Shown piece by piece: positions 31,985 to 38,552 of a DNA stretch of 38,552 nt. Under the pieces are notes generated by a model. It did no database searches. It was not told the DNA's origin and saw only the letters and a list, made by a program, of their open reading frames with translations. Positions within the stretch are counted from its first letter, which is position 1. The number at the start of each line of letters is the position of its first letter. Both the position numbers and the translations under genes were made by a program. The DNA comes from a virus. Location of the stretch: positions 1-38,552 of IMG/VR virus record IMGVR_UViG_3300028536_000024; one strand, given 5' to 3'.

Positions 31985-33630
31985 AATCCCAACCTCGCGT
32001 ACAAGTCCTTCATGATTGAGCTTTCGTCTTCTCGAAATCCTTCGGCCAAAGCCGTTTCGCCGAACCCGCCGATGCTTTTCTCCAACACATCCAACTTATT
32101 TATCACAACGTCGGCGACCAATTCGTCCGTCGTACCGCGGGCGATGAGGTACTGAATCAGGACGGGGTTTTTTTGGCCGAATCGGTGCAGCCGGGCTTCG
32201 GCTTGGAGGAGCTCGTGGGGCTCGTAGGTGAGCTCAACGAAGACCGCGACGTCGGCGTAAGAGAGGTCGATTCCAGTCGAAGCGGCGTCGATGGTTGCGC
32301 ACAAGAGGCTGGACTCTTCTTTGCGGATTTCATGAAGCGTTCTCGTACGTGCCGCTTGAGAAATGCCTCCGTGAAGAAGCATGCCGCCGCATTCGCACGC
32401 GACGTATTCGGCGACCGCCCGCCGGTAGGTGAAGACCACCACCTTGGCGCCCGCTTGAAGATGCTCATCGATGAGGGGGACCGCGGAGTCTTTGAGCTTG
32501 GCGTCGGCGGCAACTGCGAGGGCCGCACGAAGCGCGCCGCCCTGGGAGTCCGCGGAGAAAGATTGCCCGTTGTGCTTGGAGCCGACGTCGACACGAATCA
32601 CCTGGCGGGTCTTGGCCGGAAGCTCGAGCGCCACGTCGCTCTTCGTCCGGCGGAGCATGAAGTGTTGGAGTCTTGCATTGAGCTCTGGGAGATTGCTCTT
32701 GGAGTCGAACTTCCAGACGGTCTTCTCAGGGGTGACGGCCTCTTTGTAGCCGCCACAATACCGGATGCCGAACGGGAAGAAGTTGCTTCCAAAGCGGCCA
32801 GGGGTGATGGTGTCCAGGATTCCCCAAAGGTCTCGTGGCCGAGAAGTCATGGGGGTTCCACTGAGGCCCCAAACGTAAAGAGCATTTTGGCTTACCTTCT
32901 TGGCGGCTTTCGTTCGCTGCGTCTCCCGGTTCATCAGGTAGTGGCACTCATCGAAGATGACGATTTCGGGAGACCACTTCTGTAGTGTTTCTGCCCATGC
33001 GTGAAGGATGTCGTAGTGACAGATGATGATTTCGTAGGCAGAAAGAGGGAGAGTCTCCTCTTTGACCCCCTTGACGCCTTTGCACTGGTAGACGTTTGCC
33101 TCGTCCGAGGGATGCGCATCGGAGCCCAGCCTCCACTTGGCAAGCTCTCCGCCGTCATGGTCATTGGACCAGACGCCGCGGACGTAGGAGGGGCACACGA
33201 TGAGGGTTCGTTTGGTCGTGACGAAGGAATTCGCCGCGCTGATTGCGACGGCCGTTTTGCCGAGGCCCATGTCGTCGGCGAGGATTCCTCGGCGCACGTT
33301 TTTCAAGAAAGAGACGGCTTGCTTTTGGTAGTCGCGAAGTCGGCTGTCCAATTCGACGAATGCGTTTGAGGCGCAGAATTCATAGACGTCAGCTAGGTCA
33401 ATGCCCCCGAAAGCACTCTCGTTGAGGCCCTTCTCCTTGATTAGAAATTTGACGGCGGCTTCGATAGCGTCCGCTGCCCCGCCGATGCGCTTGCCGTCAA
33501 GCTTGACGCATCCGGGAATGGCGCGCGCCGCAGCGACCATCGCAGGGCTGTAAGAATCATGAGTGAGGGCATATTGAGGCCCGTGAGAAAATTCAAGACC
33601 TGCACCCGGCTCCCAGCGTGATATTTCCAT
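31981..33630 (-). CDS. SNF2-type DEAD/DEAH helicase
   Basis: 549 aa from ATG 33630. Helicase motifs in order: DYQKQAVSFL (Q-like, about 100), Walker A DDMGLGKT (119-126), DECH (227-230), LSGTPM, LRRTKSD, and in the C-terminal lobe STGIDLSYADVAVFVE and EARLHRFGQKNPV (motif VI arginines). The layout is that of SNF2/SMARCAL1-like ATPases that move along duplex DNA and remodel forks. In phages they often accompany a RecB-type nuclease, as here. Predicted promoter at 33639-33666. Confidence 0.92.
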   Translation of the reverse strand: MEISRWEPGAGLEFSHGPQYALTHDSYSPAMVAAARAIPGCVKLDGKRIGGAADAIEAAVKFLIKEKGLNESAFGGIDLADVYEFCASNAFVELDSRLRDYQKQAVSFLKNVRRGILADDMGLGKTAVAISAANSFVTTKRTLIVCPSYVRGVWSNDHDGGELAKWRLGSDAHPSDEANVYQCKGVKGVKEETLPLSAYEIIICHYDILHAWAETLQKWSPEIVIFDECHYLMNRETQRTKAAKKVSQNALYVWGLSGTPMTSRPRDLWGILDTITPGRFGSNFFPFGIRYCGGYKEAVTPEKTVWKFDSKSNLPELNARLQHFMLRRTKSDVALELPAKTRQVIRVDVGSKHNGQSFSADSQGGALRAALAVAADAKLKDSAVPLIDEHLQAGAKVVVFTYRRAVAEYVACECGGMLLHGGISQAARTRTLHEIRKEESSLLCATIDAASTGIDLSYADVAVFVELTYEPHELLQAEARLHRFGQKNPVLIQYLIARGTTDELVADVVINKLDVLEKSIGGFGETALAEGFREDESSIMKDLYARLGL

Positions 33631-33638
33631 TTGAACTC

Positions 33639-33666
33639 AATCTAGGTTGGACCAAATAAATGTCAA
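33639..33666 (-). promoter_or_regulatory. promoter for the helicase gene
   Basis: On the minus strand TTGACA (33666-33661), a 16-bp spacer, then TAGATT (33644-33639), a 4 of 6 match. The expected start, about 7 bases on, is near 33632, only about 2 bases before the ATG at 33630, so the transcript may be leaderless. No ribosome site is visible. Confidence 0.5.
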
Positions 33667-33670
33667 GTAT

Positions 33671-34003
33671 TTATTTTGCTCGATGTTCGCCATCATGCCC
33701 CAACTCGCCAACGCAATTTGTCGAGCGCCCACACCCACTGCATTCGACACGCTCGTGGCACTGGGTGGCCAAACGTCCGTACTCGTCGATGGGCACAAGC
33801 TTGTGGGTCCCATGCTCTTTGAGCCATGCGACATCGATAACGCCTACCCTGTAGTGTGACAGTGTAAAATCTCCGTTGAGGGGCAGAGCAATGGCTTGGG
33901 TCATGGCGATGATTTCATGCATCGCTTCTTCTGCATGATTCGACGAATCGAAATGCATCTTTTCGTCGCAGGTGAGACATTTTATGTACCAATTGCAGCT
34001 CAT
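33671..34003 (-). CDS. cysteine-containing hypothetical protein, 110 aa
   Basis: ATG at 34003 overlaps the previous stop (ATGA). The frame extends upstream but without a good start. The N-terminus has CLTCDEKMHFD (CxxC), the C-terminus CSGCGRSTNC (CxxC) and HDGEH; a zinc site is likely. The middle (FTLSHYRVGVIDVAWLKEH) is beta-rich. No family is recognised. Confidence 0.7.
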   Translation of the reverse strand: MSCNWYIKCLTCDEKMHFDSSNHAEEAMHEIIAMTQAIALPLNGDFTLSHYRVGVIDVAWLKEHGTHKLVPIDEYGRLATQCHERVECSGCGRSTNCVGELGHDGEHRAK

Positions 34004-34203
34004 TTTGCACCTACTTCGTTGAGGATGGGCGCATTGGGCCACCCTGACGACAATATCAATCGTTCGGCACATCGGGCGCAGTAGAAAGCGCCCGAACTCA
34101 CTGCCGTCGTCCATTCTGGTGACTCGTGACCGCACTCCAACTTGATGACAGCCCCGAGCCCCGGTTGAAATCTCATGCCAACTTTGGCTCGCCAGTACAT
34201 CAT
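34000..34203 (-). CDS. zinc-ribbon-like protein, 67 aa
   Basis: ATG at 34203 overlaps the nuclease stop. The product has LECGHESPEW and FYCARCAERL, which together can bind one zinc ion (C-G-H and CxxC). It ends in an ATGA overlap with the next gene. Function unknown. Confidence 0.65.
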   Translation of the reverse strand: MMYWRAKVGMRFQPGLGAVIKLECGHESPEWTTAVSSGAFYCARCAERLILSSGWPNAPILNEVGAK

Positions 34204-35357
34204 TTTGCCCGTAGCTCCTCTTGCTCAACCATCTGAAGCGCTCCGTCCATTCGTAGCCTCTCGAGCACCTTTTCACCCTCTTTTTGGCCGTATGCTTCGA
34301 GGATTGATTTCTTGCTCAAACGTTCGATTTCCTTCGTGACCAACGTGAGGACCTTGCCGTCGGGACGTTCGTAGAGGGCCCCGGCTCGGACCTCTTCGCG
34401 CAACTCGGCGCGCGCCATCTTCGCAAGCCGCTCCAACTCGCCGAGCATTTGGTGAAATCGCCCGGGCTCGATGGGCTCAACCCGCGCCTGGATGCCGCCG
34501 ACCGCTTTTGCGACCAACGCAGATGTGCTCGCGATGAGTTCTCCCTGCTTGGCCGGACAGGAGACGCGCGCCGGGCAGAAGCGGCACTCGGGGCCGGGGC
34601 GTAGGAATCCGGAATCTACGAGGTCGAGCGCGCGGAAGAATGTTTCGTTGAACGGGCCGGTGTCGATGTTCTCGGCATAAATGGTGGTTGGACCATCTGC
34701 TGGTGAATGAAGAATCGCAACGGCGTGAGCGTCGAACAGAAGTGCGAGTGTCTGCATCTGGGGCATTTTGCTCGGGTAGATGTATTCGCTGAAATGGTCG
34801 CGGCCAGTCTTGTGGTCAAGCACTACGCGGAAAATATCGCCGGGGACTTCACCGGCTTCTTCTGGTTTGCCGTACATATTCGCCGCGCGCCAGACCTTTC
34901 GAGGCAGTGCGCGGGCCTCAAGAATGACATCGCCGGTGCCGAAGATGTGCCCCTCACCCTCGTAGGTGTGTGCGCCATCCGCGTCGATGAGCGTTGCATC
35001 TCGCGGGTCTGCTTTGAAGTAGTGTTCGTACCCATCTTCCTCTTCGAGATGAAGGCCCTTGCTGACTTCGACGCCGACGACCTTGAACTGAAGTCCCCAG
35101 GGGTTACCACCTGGCTGCATCCACGCTTGGAGCTCATCATACGCTGCGAGGACGTGCCGCTCCAATTCCTCATTCACCAGGGTGTAGGTGGCCCCGCGCG
35201 TAGTGAGCAGTTTGATCGCCATTGTCTTGTGAAACCGTGTCCCGTAGACAGCTGCTTCTCCAGGCTCATCTCCCTCGAGTTCAACGTCCGAGCTGAATGG
35301 CCGTGGGCACTGCAAAAATAGCGCCGTCTTCGAGGCAGTGATTTGCATCTTGCTCAT
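34200..35357 (-). CDS. Cas4/RecB-like PD-(D/E)XK nuclease with Fe-S cysteine cluster
   Basis: 385 aa from the ATG at 35357, chosen because it overlaps the lipoprotein stop (ATGA); ATG 35369 is an alternative. The nuclease core is GTRFHK (His 43), a GTGDVILE element (D143), then VLDHKTG with D181 and K183. C17 and the cluster C258, C261, C267 (CRFCPARVSC) fit the four-cysteine Fe-S site of Cas4/AddB-type enzymes. It likely trims DNA ends in recombination, next to the helicase and near the Sak4-like gene. Confidence 0.88.
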   Translation of the reverse strand: MSKMQITASKTALFLQCPRPFSSDVELEGDEPGEAAVYGTRFHKTMAIKLLTTRGATYTLVNEELERHVLAAYDELQAWMQPGGNPWGLQFKVVGVEVSKGLHLEEEDGYEHYFKADPRDATLIDADGAHTYEGEGHIFGTGDVILEARALPRKVWRAANMYGKPEEAGEVPGDIFRVVLDHKTGRDHFSEYIYPSKMPQMQTLALLFDAHAVAILHSPADGPTTIYAENIDTGPFNETFFRALDLVDSGFLRPGPECRFCPARVSCPAKQGELIASTSALVAKAVGGIQARVEPIEPGRFHQMLGELERLAKMARAELREEVRAGALYERPDGKVLTLVTKEIERLSKKSILEAYGQKEGEKVLERLRMDGALQMVEQEELRAK

Positions 35358-35500
35358 TTGGTGCACCATTCTGGAAGAGGGGCTGATGGGTAGCAGAGAC
35401 TTGGTTCGCACGGAGAGTGCGCGCTCACGGTTTCGGCGATGGGTGGGTCCGGTGGCAGTGACGCGGTACATGAAAGCAGGAAGAATGCTACGAACTTCAC
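35354..35500 (-). CDS. small lipoprotein, 48 aa
   Basis: GTG at 35500 overlaps the previous stop (GTGA); stop overlaps the nuclease ATG. The N-terminus MKFVAFFLLSC is a lipoprotein signal ending in a lipobox-like LLSC with C11 as the lipidated residue. The mature part is Pro-rich with C31, C36 and C46. A lipoprotein in an early regulatory operon is a common arrangement for superinfection-exclusion proteins, but there is no direct proof. Confidence 0.6.
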   Translation of the reverse strand: MKFVAFFLLSCTASLPPDPPIAETVSAHSPCEPSLCYPSAPLPEWCTK

Positions 35501-35697
35501 GGTAGAACATCTCCATTTATATTGGTCATTTGGGTGCCGCCGGGCAGCGGTAAAAGGGCAGGGAGTTTTCCTGCTTTTTCTAGCCATTTTAACTCAGCCC
35601 GCCTTTTATTTATCATGGCGGGAATTTCGGCGCGCTCAGCCCGAGAACCCGAGAGGTCCTCCAACCTTTGACGATAACGCTTTAAATAGCCTTCCAT
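35497..35697 (-). CDS. hypothetical helical protein, 66 aa
   Basis: The ATG at 35697 overlaps the RHH stop by 1 base (TAATG). The first 45 residues are a charged coiled coil (YLKRYRQRLEDLSGSRAER); the last 20 are Pro/Gly-rich. Probably translationally coupled to the RHH gene; it could be a partner protein. No family is recognised. Confidence 0.65.
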   Translation of the reverse strand: MEGYLKRYRQRLEDLSGSRAERAEIPAMINKRRAELKWLEKAGKLPALLPLPGGTQMTNINGDVLP

Positions 35698-35891
35698 TAA
35701 TCCACGTCCTCGCCGAACGTCTTTTTGAATGCATCTCGAATCCACTGTCGGATAAGGGCGCCCGCCGCCGTACCCTTTCTGTCGGCGACGCGGTGGACTC
35801 CTTCGAGCTCGGAGTCGGAAAGACGGATGGTGAACCGCCGACCAAACCGGCCTTTGGTCCGGACAGTTTGAGCGGTCATTGACTTGGACAT
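35697..35891 (-). CDS. ribbon-helix-helix DNA-binding protein, 64 aa
   Basis: From ATG 35891. After a basic N-terminus, RFTIRLSDSELEGVHRVADRKGTAAGALIRQWIRDAF has the Arc/CopG layout: a short strand (FTIRLS), helix, turn and second helix with hydrophobic spacing. Such dimers bind palindromic operators and often repress their own promoter. It is the first gene of the - operon, and its promoter overlaps the divergent promoter for the VapE-like gene, so auto- and cross-regulation is plausible. Confidence 0.78.
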   Translation of the reverse strand: MSKSMTAQTVRTKGRFGRRFTIRLSDSELEGVHRVADRKGTAAGALIRQWIRDAFKKTFGEDVD

Positions 35892-35907
35892 ATCAGGAGT
35901 GTACAGT
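35879..35907 (+). promoter_or_regulatory. rightward promoter for the VapE-like gene
   Basis: TTGACT at 35879-35884, a 17-bp spacer, and TACAGT at 35902-35907. The expected start is near 35914, at or just before the start codons at 35913-35919, implying a leaderless transcript. Its -10 box overlaps that of the leftward promoter. Confidence 0.6.
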
Positions 35908-35925
35908 GTCTGGTGATGATGTCAA
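35898..35925 (-). promoter_or_regulatory. leftward promoter for the RHH operon
   Basis: On the minus strand TTGACA (35925-35920), a 16-bp spacer and TACACT (35903-35898). The expected start, 7 bases past the -10 box, falls on the A of the RHH start codon (35891), so the transcript may be leaderless. The shared core TGTACA is a short palindrome. Confidence 0.6.
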
Positions 35926-37160
35926 GCACCCCGAGCGGCGAAAATGTTGTGCAGCTTATCCGCGCTAAATTGACAACAAGCAAAGGCGGGCACAACGTCC
36001 GGCCAACACTGGAGAATACAAGGATAATCCTGGAGTTAGACTCTCGATGGGCTGGCGTTTTGGCCTGGGATGAATTCCGCGGGCGCATCTTCAAGTTGAA
36101 GCTGCCGCCATGTGGCGGCGATGTTGGCCCTTGGTGCGACATCGACACGCTGCGCGCCGCCGACTGGATTTCGTCTACCTATAAGGTCGATATCACCAAA
36201 AATATGGTGGCGGATGCCGCGCATTTGGTGGCGGACAAGTGCACGTTCAATCCCCTGGTGGATTGGCTCCGGAGCCTTCGATGGGACGGCGCCCTTCGGA
36301 TTGACCGGCTGTTCATCGACTATTTTGGGGCACCGGACTCTTTTTACATCCGAGAAGTCGGCCGAAATTTGCTCATCGGCGCCGTCAACCGTGCGCTCAC
36401 TCCCGGCATTGCTCTCCATGAGGTGGTCATTCTCGAGGGTCGGCAGGGCGCCGGAAAGAGTCGCGGCGTCAAGGTTCTCTTTGGAAAGGAGTACTTTAGC
36501 GACACGCCCCTAGAGGTAGGTAATAAGGACGCATTCCTTGTGATGCGTGGCAAGTGGTGCATTGAGCTCGGAGAGTTGAGCTCGATGAGCAAGACTGATG
36601 CCAATGCCATGAAGGTTTTCGTGGCATCACCTACAGACTCCTACAGGCGACCGTACGCTCGGGAGCCCGAAGACATTCCGCGTCGGTGTGTATTCATCGG
36701 TACGACCAATGATTCGGAGTACCTACAAGATTCTACAGGTAACCGACGCTGGTTGCCCGTTGAGGTTGGAGAAGTCCGTTGGCACGATATTGAGCGAGAC
36801 CGAACCCAGCTTTGGGCAGAAGCTTTCGAGCGTTCGGGTGAGGATTTTTGGCTTAGCCCCGCTGCACTCTCCCAGGCCCTCGAGATGCGCTCTTCGAAGA
36901 ATGTGGATGACCCGTGGCTCCCCCTGGTCGAAACGTGGCTGGAGGGGCGGCCAGGGCCCGTCACGACCACGGAGCTGCTCCAAGGTGCCGTCGGCAAAGA
37001 CCCGAGCACGGTCACTCGGGGTGACCAGTCACGTGTCGGGAGGATAATCCAATCGCTCGGATGGGCCAAGAGGCAGCTATCGACCGGTAAGCGGGTGTAC
37101 GAAAACAAGCAAACCACTGGCCTCGCGGATGGTGGTTTGAATTTGAAGCTAATAAAATAG
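35916..37160 (+). CDS. VapE/VirE-type primase-helicase
   Basis: 414 aa from the ATG at 35916 (a GTG at 35913 and an ATG at 35919 are also possible). The FNPLVDWLRSLRWDG and ALTPG.ALHEVVILEGRQGAGKS block is the signature of virulence-associated E proteins, a superfamily 3-like helicase used in phage and island replication. The Walker A is GRQGAGKS (near 176-183) and the following IELGELSSM fits Walker B. It begins at a strong promoter with no ribosome site. A role in unwinding or initiating phage replication is likely. Confidence 0.88.
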   Translation: MMSSTPSGENVVQLIRAKLTTSKGGHNVRPTLENTRIILELDSRWAGVLAWDEFRGRIFKLKLPPCGGDVGPWCDIDTLRAADWISSTYKVDITKNMVADAAHLVADKCTFNPLVDWLRSLRWDGALRIDRLFIDYFGAPDSFYIREVGRNLLIGAVNRALTPGIALHEVVILEGRQGAGKSRGVKVLFGKEYFSDTPLEVGNKDAFLVMRGKWCIELGELSSMSKTDANAMKVFVASPTDSYRRPYAREPEDIPRRCVFIGTTNDSEYLQDSTGNRRWLPVEVGEVRWHDIERDRTQLWAEAFERSGEDFWLSPAALSQALEMRSSKNVDDPWLPLVETWLEGRPGPVTTTELLQGAVGKDPSTVTRGDQSRVGRIIQSLGWAKRQLSTGKRVYENKQTTGLADGGLNLKLIK

Positions 37161-37330
37161 CTCTTTTAACTACATAACAACTATAACTACTACTCTATAT
37201 AGAGGGGGGTATATTATATTACTTATAAAGTATAGAGAGGCACTTTTGGGTGTTGGTGGTGGTGAGAGGCCGCCGACCGGTCGGATTCTAGGGTGGGATG
37301 AGGTGTGGAAGAATTTATTTCCAAAAGGCC
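37161..37330 (+). other. AT-rich intergenic region with palindromes, candidate origin or control region
   Basis: Gene-free DNA. Bases 37165-37235 are very rich in A and T (TATATTATATTACTTATAAAG). CTCTATATAGAG at 37193-37204 and CCGACCGGTCGG at 37273-37284 are perfect 12-bp palindromes. The stretch lies between the VapE-like and recombination genes and ends at promoter P3. Such DNA is a typical origin or regulator-binding site; no defined origin boxes can be pointed to. Confidence 0.4.
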
Positions 37331-37358
37331 TTGCGCGTTCATATCGGTGATGTACAGT
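37331..37358 (+). promoter_or_regulatory. promoter P3 (sigma70-like)
   Basis: TTGCGC at 37331-37336, a 16-bp spacer and TACAGT at 37353-37358, followed by G. Same layout as P1 and P2. The leader has a hairpin (TTGTC at 37364-37368 with GACAA at 37376-37380) and the sequence AAAGACGGGACG also found before the gene behind P1. Confidence 0.65.
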
Positions 37359-37406
37359 GAGTCTTGTCGGGACGAGACAACAACTCAAAGACGGGACGGC
37401 AAGAAA

Positions 37407-37649
37407 ATGTTTAAATTTATCAGAAGGTATTTTCGGTTGCGTGAAGTGGCGCGGACCATGAACTTGAACGTCAAGTGGTGGTGGGGCAATGACCGCATCA
37501 TTTACGAGATGGTTGAAGTACGGTGCCGACTTGAGAAGGAGAGGAAGCAGCGGCTCCAGTCGTTGTTTCCCAAGACGGCGAAGATTCTCGATTTCCGCAC
37601 GTTGCGGCAGCCGCTGAAAGCCAAGACGCCGGTGTCTGGGAGCAATTGA
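37407..37649 (+). CDS. hypothetical basic protein, 80 aa
   Basis: ATG at 37407 at the end of the P3 leader. The product is strongly basic (FIRRYFRLREVARTMN, RCRLEKERKQRLQSLFP) with WWW near residue 27; it could contact DNA or RNA. No motif is recognised. Its stop overlaps the Sak4-like start by 1 base. Confidence 0.72.
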   Translation: MFKFIRRYFRLREVARTMNLNVKWWWGNDRIIYEMVEVRCRLEKERKQRLQSLFPKTAKILDFRTLRQPLKAKTPVSGSN

Positions 37650-38395
37650 TGCCGCGCCCCTCGTCTGAGGTCGAAGCGACCGCTTTCCTGAATCTCCTTG
37701 TGCTTGGCACCGCAAAAGCCGGGAAAACGTGCACCGTCATCAGCACGGCGCCAGGGCCTGTCTACGTGATAAATTCGGACAGCCCCACCTCACTGAGGCC
37801 TGTGCTCGAATTTACGGATGACTTCGAATTTGACCTATGCTTGGGGGACAATCTAAGAGACATTGAAAAGTGCATCCACTCGGCGCGTGAGGGAGTAAAG
37901 GCCGGCAAGTACAAGACAGTGGTGTGGGATACCATCACCAAATATTGCCGGCGCGCTGAACAAATCTTCGAGGCCGCTGATGCCGCTGCGAATCGGTCCG
38001 GGGAGGCGAATGGGATGAAGTACATCCCCAAGTTTCAGCGGCACATTCACAATGTTTTGGACAGACTATTTACAATCCCGTGTCATGTGATAGTAAATAG
38101 TCATTGGATAAATGACGAAGGGCGGCAGATTGAGGGGCAAGCGCCGAAGAAGGGTGAGGGCATTGTGCCTATGCTGCCCGGCAAACTCCGGCTTTCAATT
38201 CCTGGGGAGTTCGAAGACGTCATCTTTCTCGAGAATAAGAGAGGAAAGCGAGAGTTCATCACGAGCGACTCTGGAGTGTTCGGCTCTGGGGGCCGCAATC
38301 TACCGAATGTTGAAGTGTTCCCGGGAGACATCAGTGCTCTTTGGGATGCGATGCAGGAACGAATCAATACAACGAAAGACGAGACCAAAAAATGA
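37649..38395 (+). CDS. Sak4-like recombinase ATPase
   Basis: 248 aa from ATG 37649 with GGGAG 6 bases upstream. Walker A is GTAKAGKT near residue 20; VVWDTITKYC is the Walker B region and VIVNSHW a later RecA-fold strand. Short RecA-like proteins of this kind (Sak4 family) act with a phage ssDNA-binding protein in homologous recombination; the next gene fits that partner. Its stop overlaps the next start (ATGA). Confidence 0.85.
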   Translation: MPRPSSEVEATAFLNLLVLGTAKAGKTCTVISTAPGPVYVINSDSPTSLRPVLEFTDDFEFDLCLGDNLRDIEKCIHSAREGVKAGKYKTVVWDTITKYCRRAEQIFEAADAAANRSGEANGMKYIPKFQRHIHNVLDRLFTIPCHVIVNSHWINDEGRQIEGQAPKKGEGIVPMLPGKLRLSIPGEFEDVIFLENKRGKREFITSDSGVFGSGGRNLPNVEVFPGDISALWDAMQERINTTKDETKK

Positions 38396-38552
38396 GTGAG
38401 ATTCAATTTACACGGGTCGAGACGGGCAACATGAGTGAGATTCCGCCGGACGCGCCGGAGGGCCAATGGGTGGCTTCGTTCAAGGTCAAGGTGGCTAAGA
38501 CGCAGAAGGACGGCTACCCGATGCTCATCGTCGATGCGCATCTCGAGGAGGC
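38392..38552 (+). CDS. ssDNA-binding-like protein, 5' part only
   Basis: Starts in an ATGA overlap with the Sak4-like gene and runs off the right edge after 53 full codons. The visible part (MSEIQFTRVETGNMSEIP ... VASFKVKVAKTQKDGYPMLIVDAHLEE) resembles the start of the small OB-fold-type proteins commonly paired with Sak4. The 3' end is missing; it may be the fragment at 1-177. Confidence 0.6.
   Translation, partial: MSEIQFTRVETGNMSEIPPDAPEGQWVASFKVKVAKTQKDGYPMLIVDAHLEE

Noticed and set aside
32173-33369. Long open frames on the plus strand across the helicase gene.
   Set aside because: The helicase on the minus strand has all its motifs in order; these frames are its mirror.
1-38552. Integrase, excisionase, attachment site, CRISPR array, insertion sequence or rRNA.
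   Set aside because: I looked and found none. Their absence supports a non-integrating phage but a gene outside the window cannot be excluded.

Overview
This window reads as most or all of the genome of a short-tailed (podovirus-like) double-stranded DNA phage. The evidence is a small and large terminase, a portal of about 660 residues, a coiled-coil scaffold, a major capsid protein, a P22/T7-style connector and nozzle set, two large ejection-type proteins and a lysis cassette. There is no tail tube, sheath, tape measure or baseplate. Shine-Dalgarno starts, ATGA-type overlaps, sigma70-like promoters and a lipoprotein in the lysis cassette suggest a Gram-negative bacterial host; I cannot name it. 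No integrase was seen.

Layout. (a) 1-177: 3' end of a gene cut by the left edge. The right edge cuts the 5' end of a putative ssDNA-binding protein in the same direction, so the window may be a circularly permuted genome opened inside that gene. (b) 178-4040: small early genes, many with CxxC zinc-ribbon-like motifs, a DUF3310 gene, two strong similar promoters (P1, P2), and two gene-free stretches (178-483, 3294-3800) packed with hairpins and tRNA-like elements. (c) 4024-6589: a family-4 uracil-DNA glycosylase joined to a 3'-5' exonuclease N-half, a 30-residue membrane peptide ORF, then the exonuclease C-half plus a family A DNA polymerase; the polymerase is split inside its proofreading domain. 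(d) 6586-8992: HTH protein, zinc-ribbon proteins, terminase small subunit, small virion-type proteins. (e) 8989-29290: packaging and virion genes, all on +, ending in a spike-base-like protein and an IPT/TIG plus lectin-like fibre. (f) 29348-31007: lysis cassette. (g) 31018-35891 (-): an operon with a ribbon-helix-helix protein, a small lipoprotein, a Cas4/RecB-like nuclease, an SNF2-type helicase and small unknowns. (h) 35916-38552 (+): VapE/VirE-type primase-helicase, an AT-rich palindromic intergenic region with promoter P3, a Sak4-like recombinase ATPase and the start of the SSB-like gene.

How it fits together. Regions b, c, g and h are the replication, recombination and regulatory part; d, e and f are packaging, virion and lysis. 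The two transcription directions separate at about 35.9 kb, where two sigma70-like promoters overlap at their -10 boxes and both predicted transcripts begin at or next to a start codon. The most unusual features are the split polymerase with an embedded membrane-peptide ORF, the two structured-RNA/tRNA-like cassettes, and this divergent, apparently leaderless promoter pair beside a ribbon-helix-helix gene.
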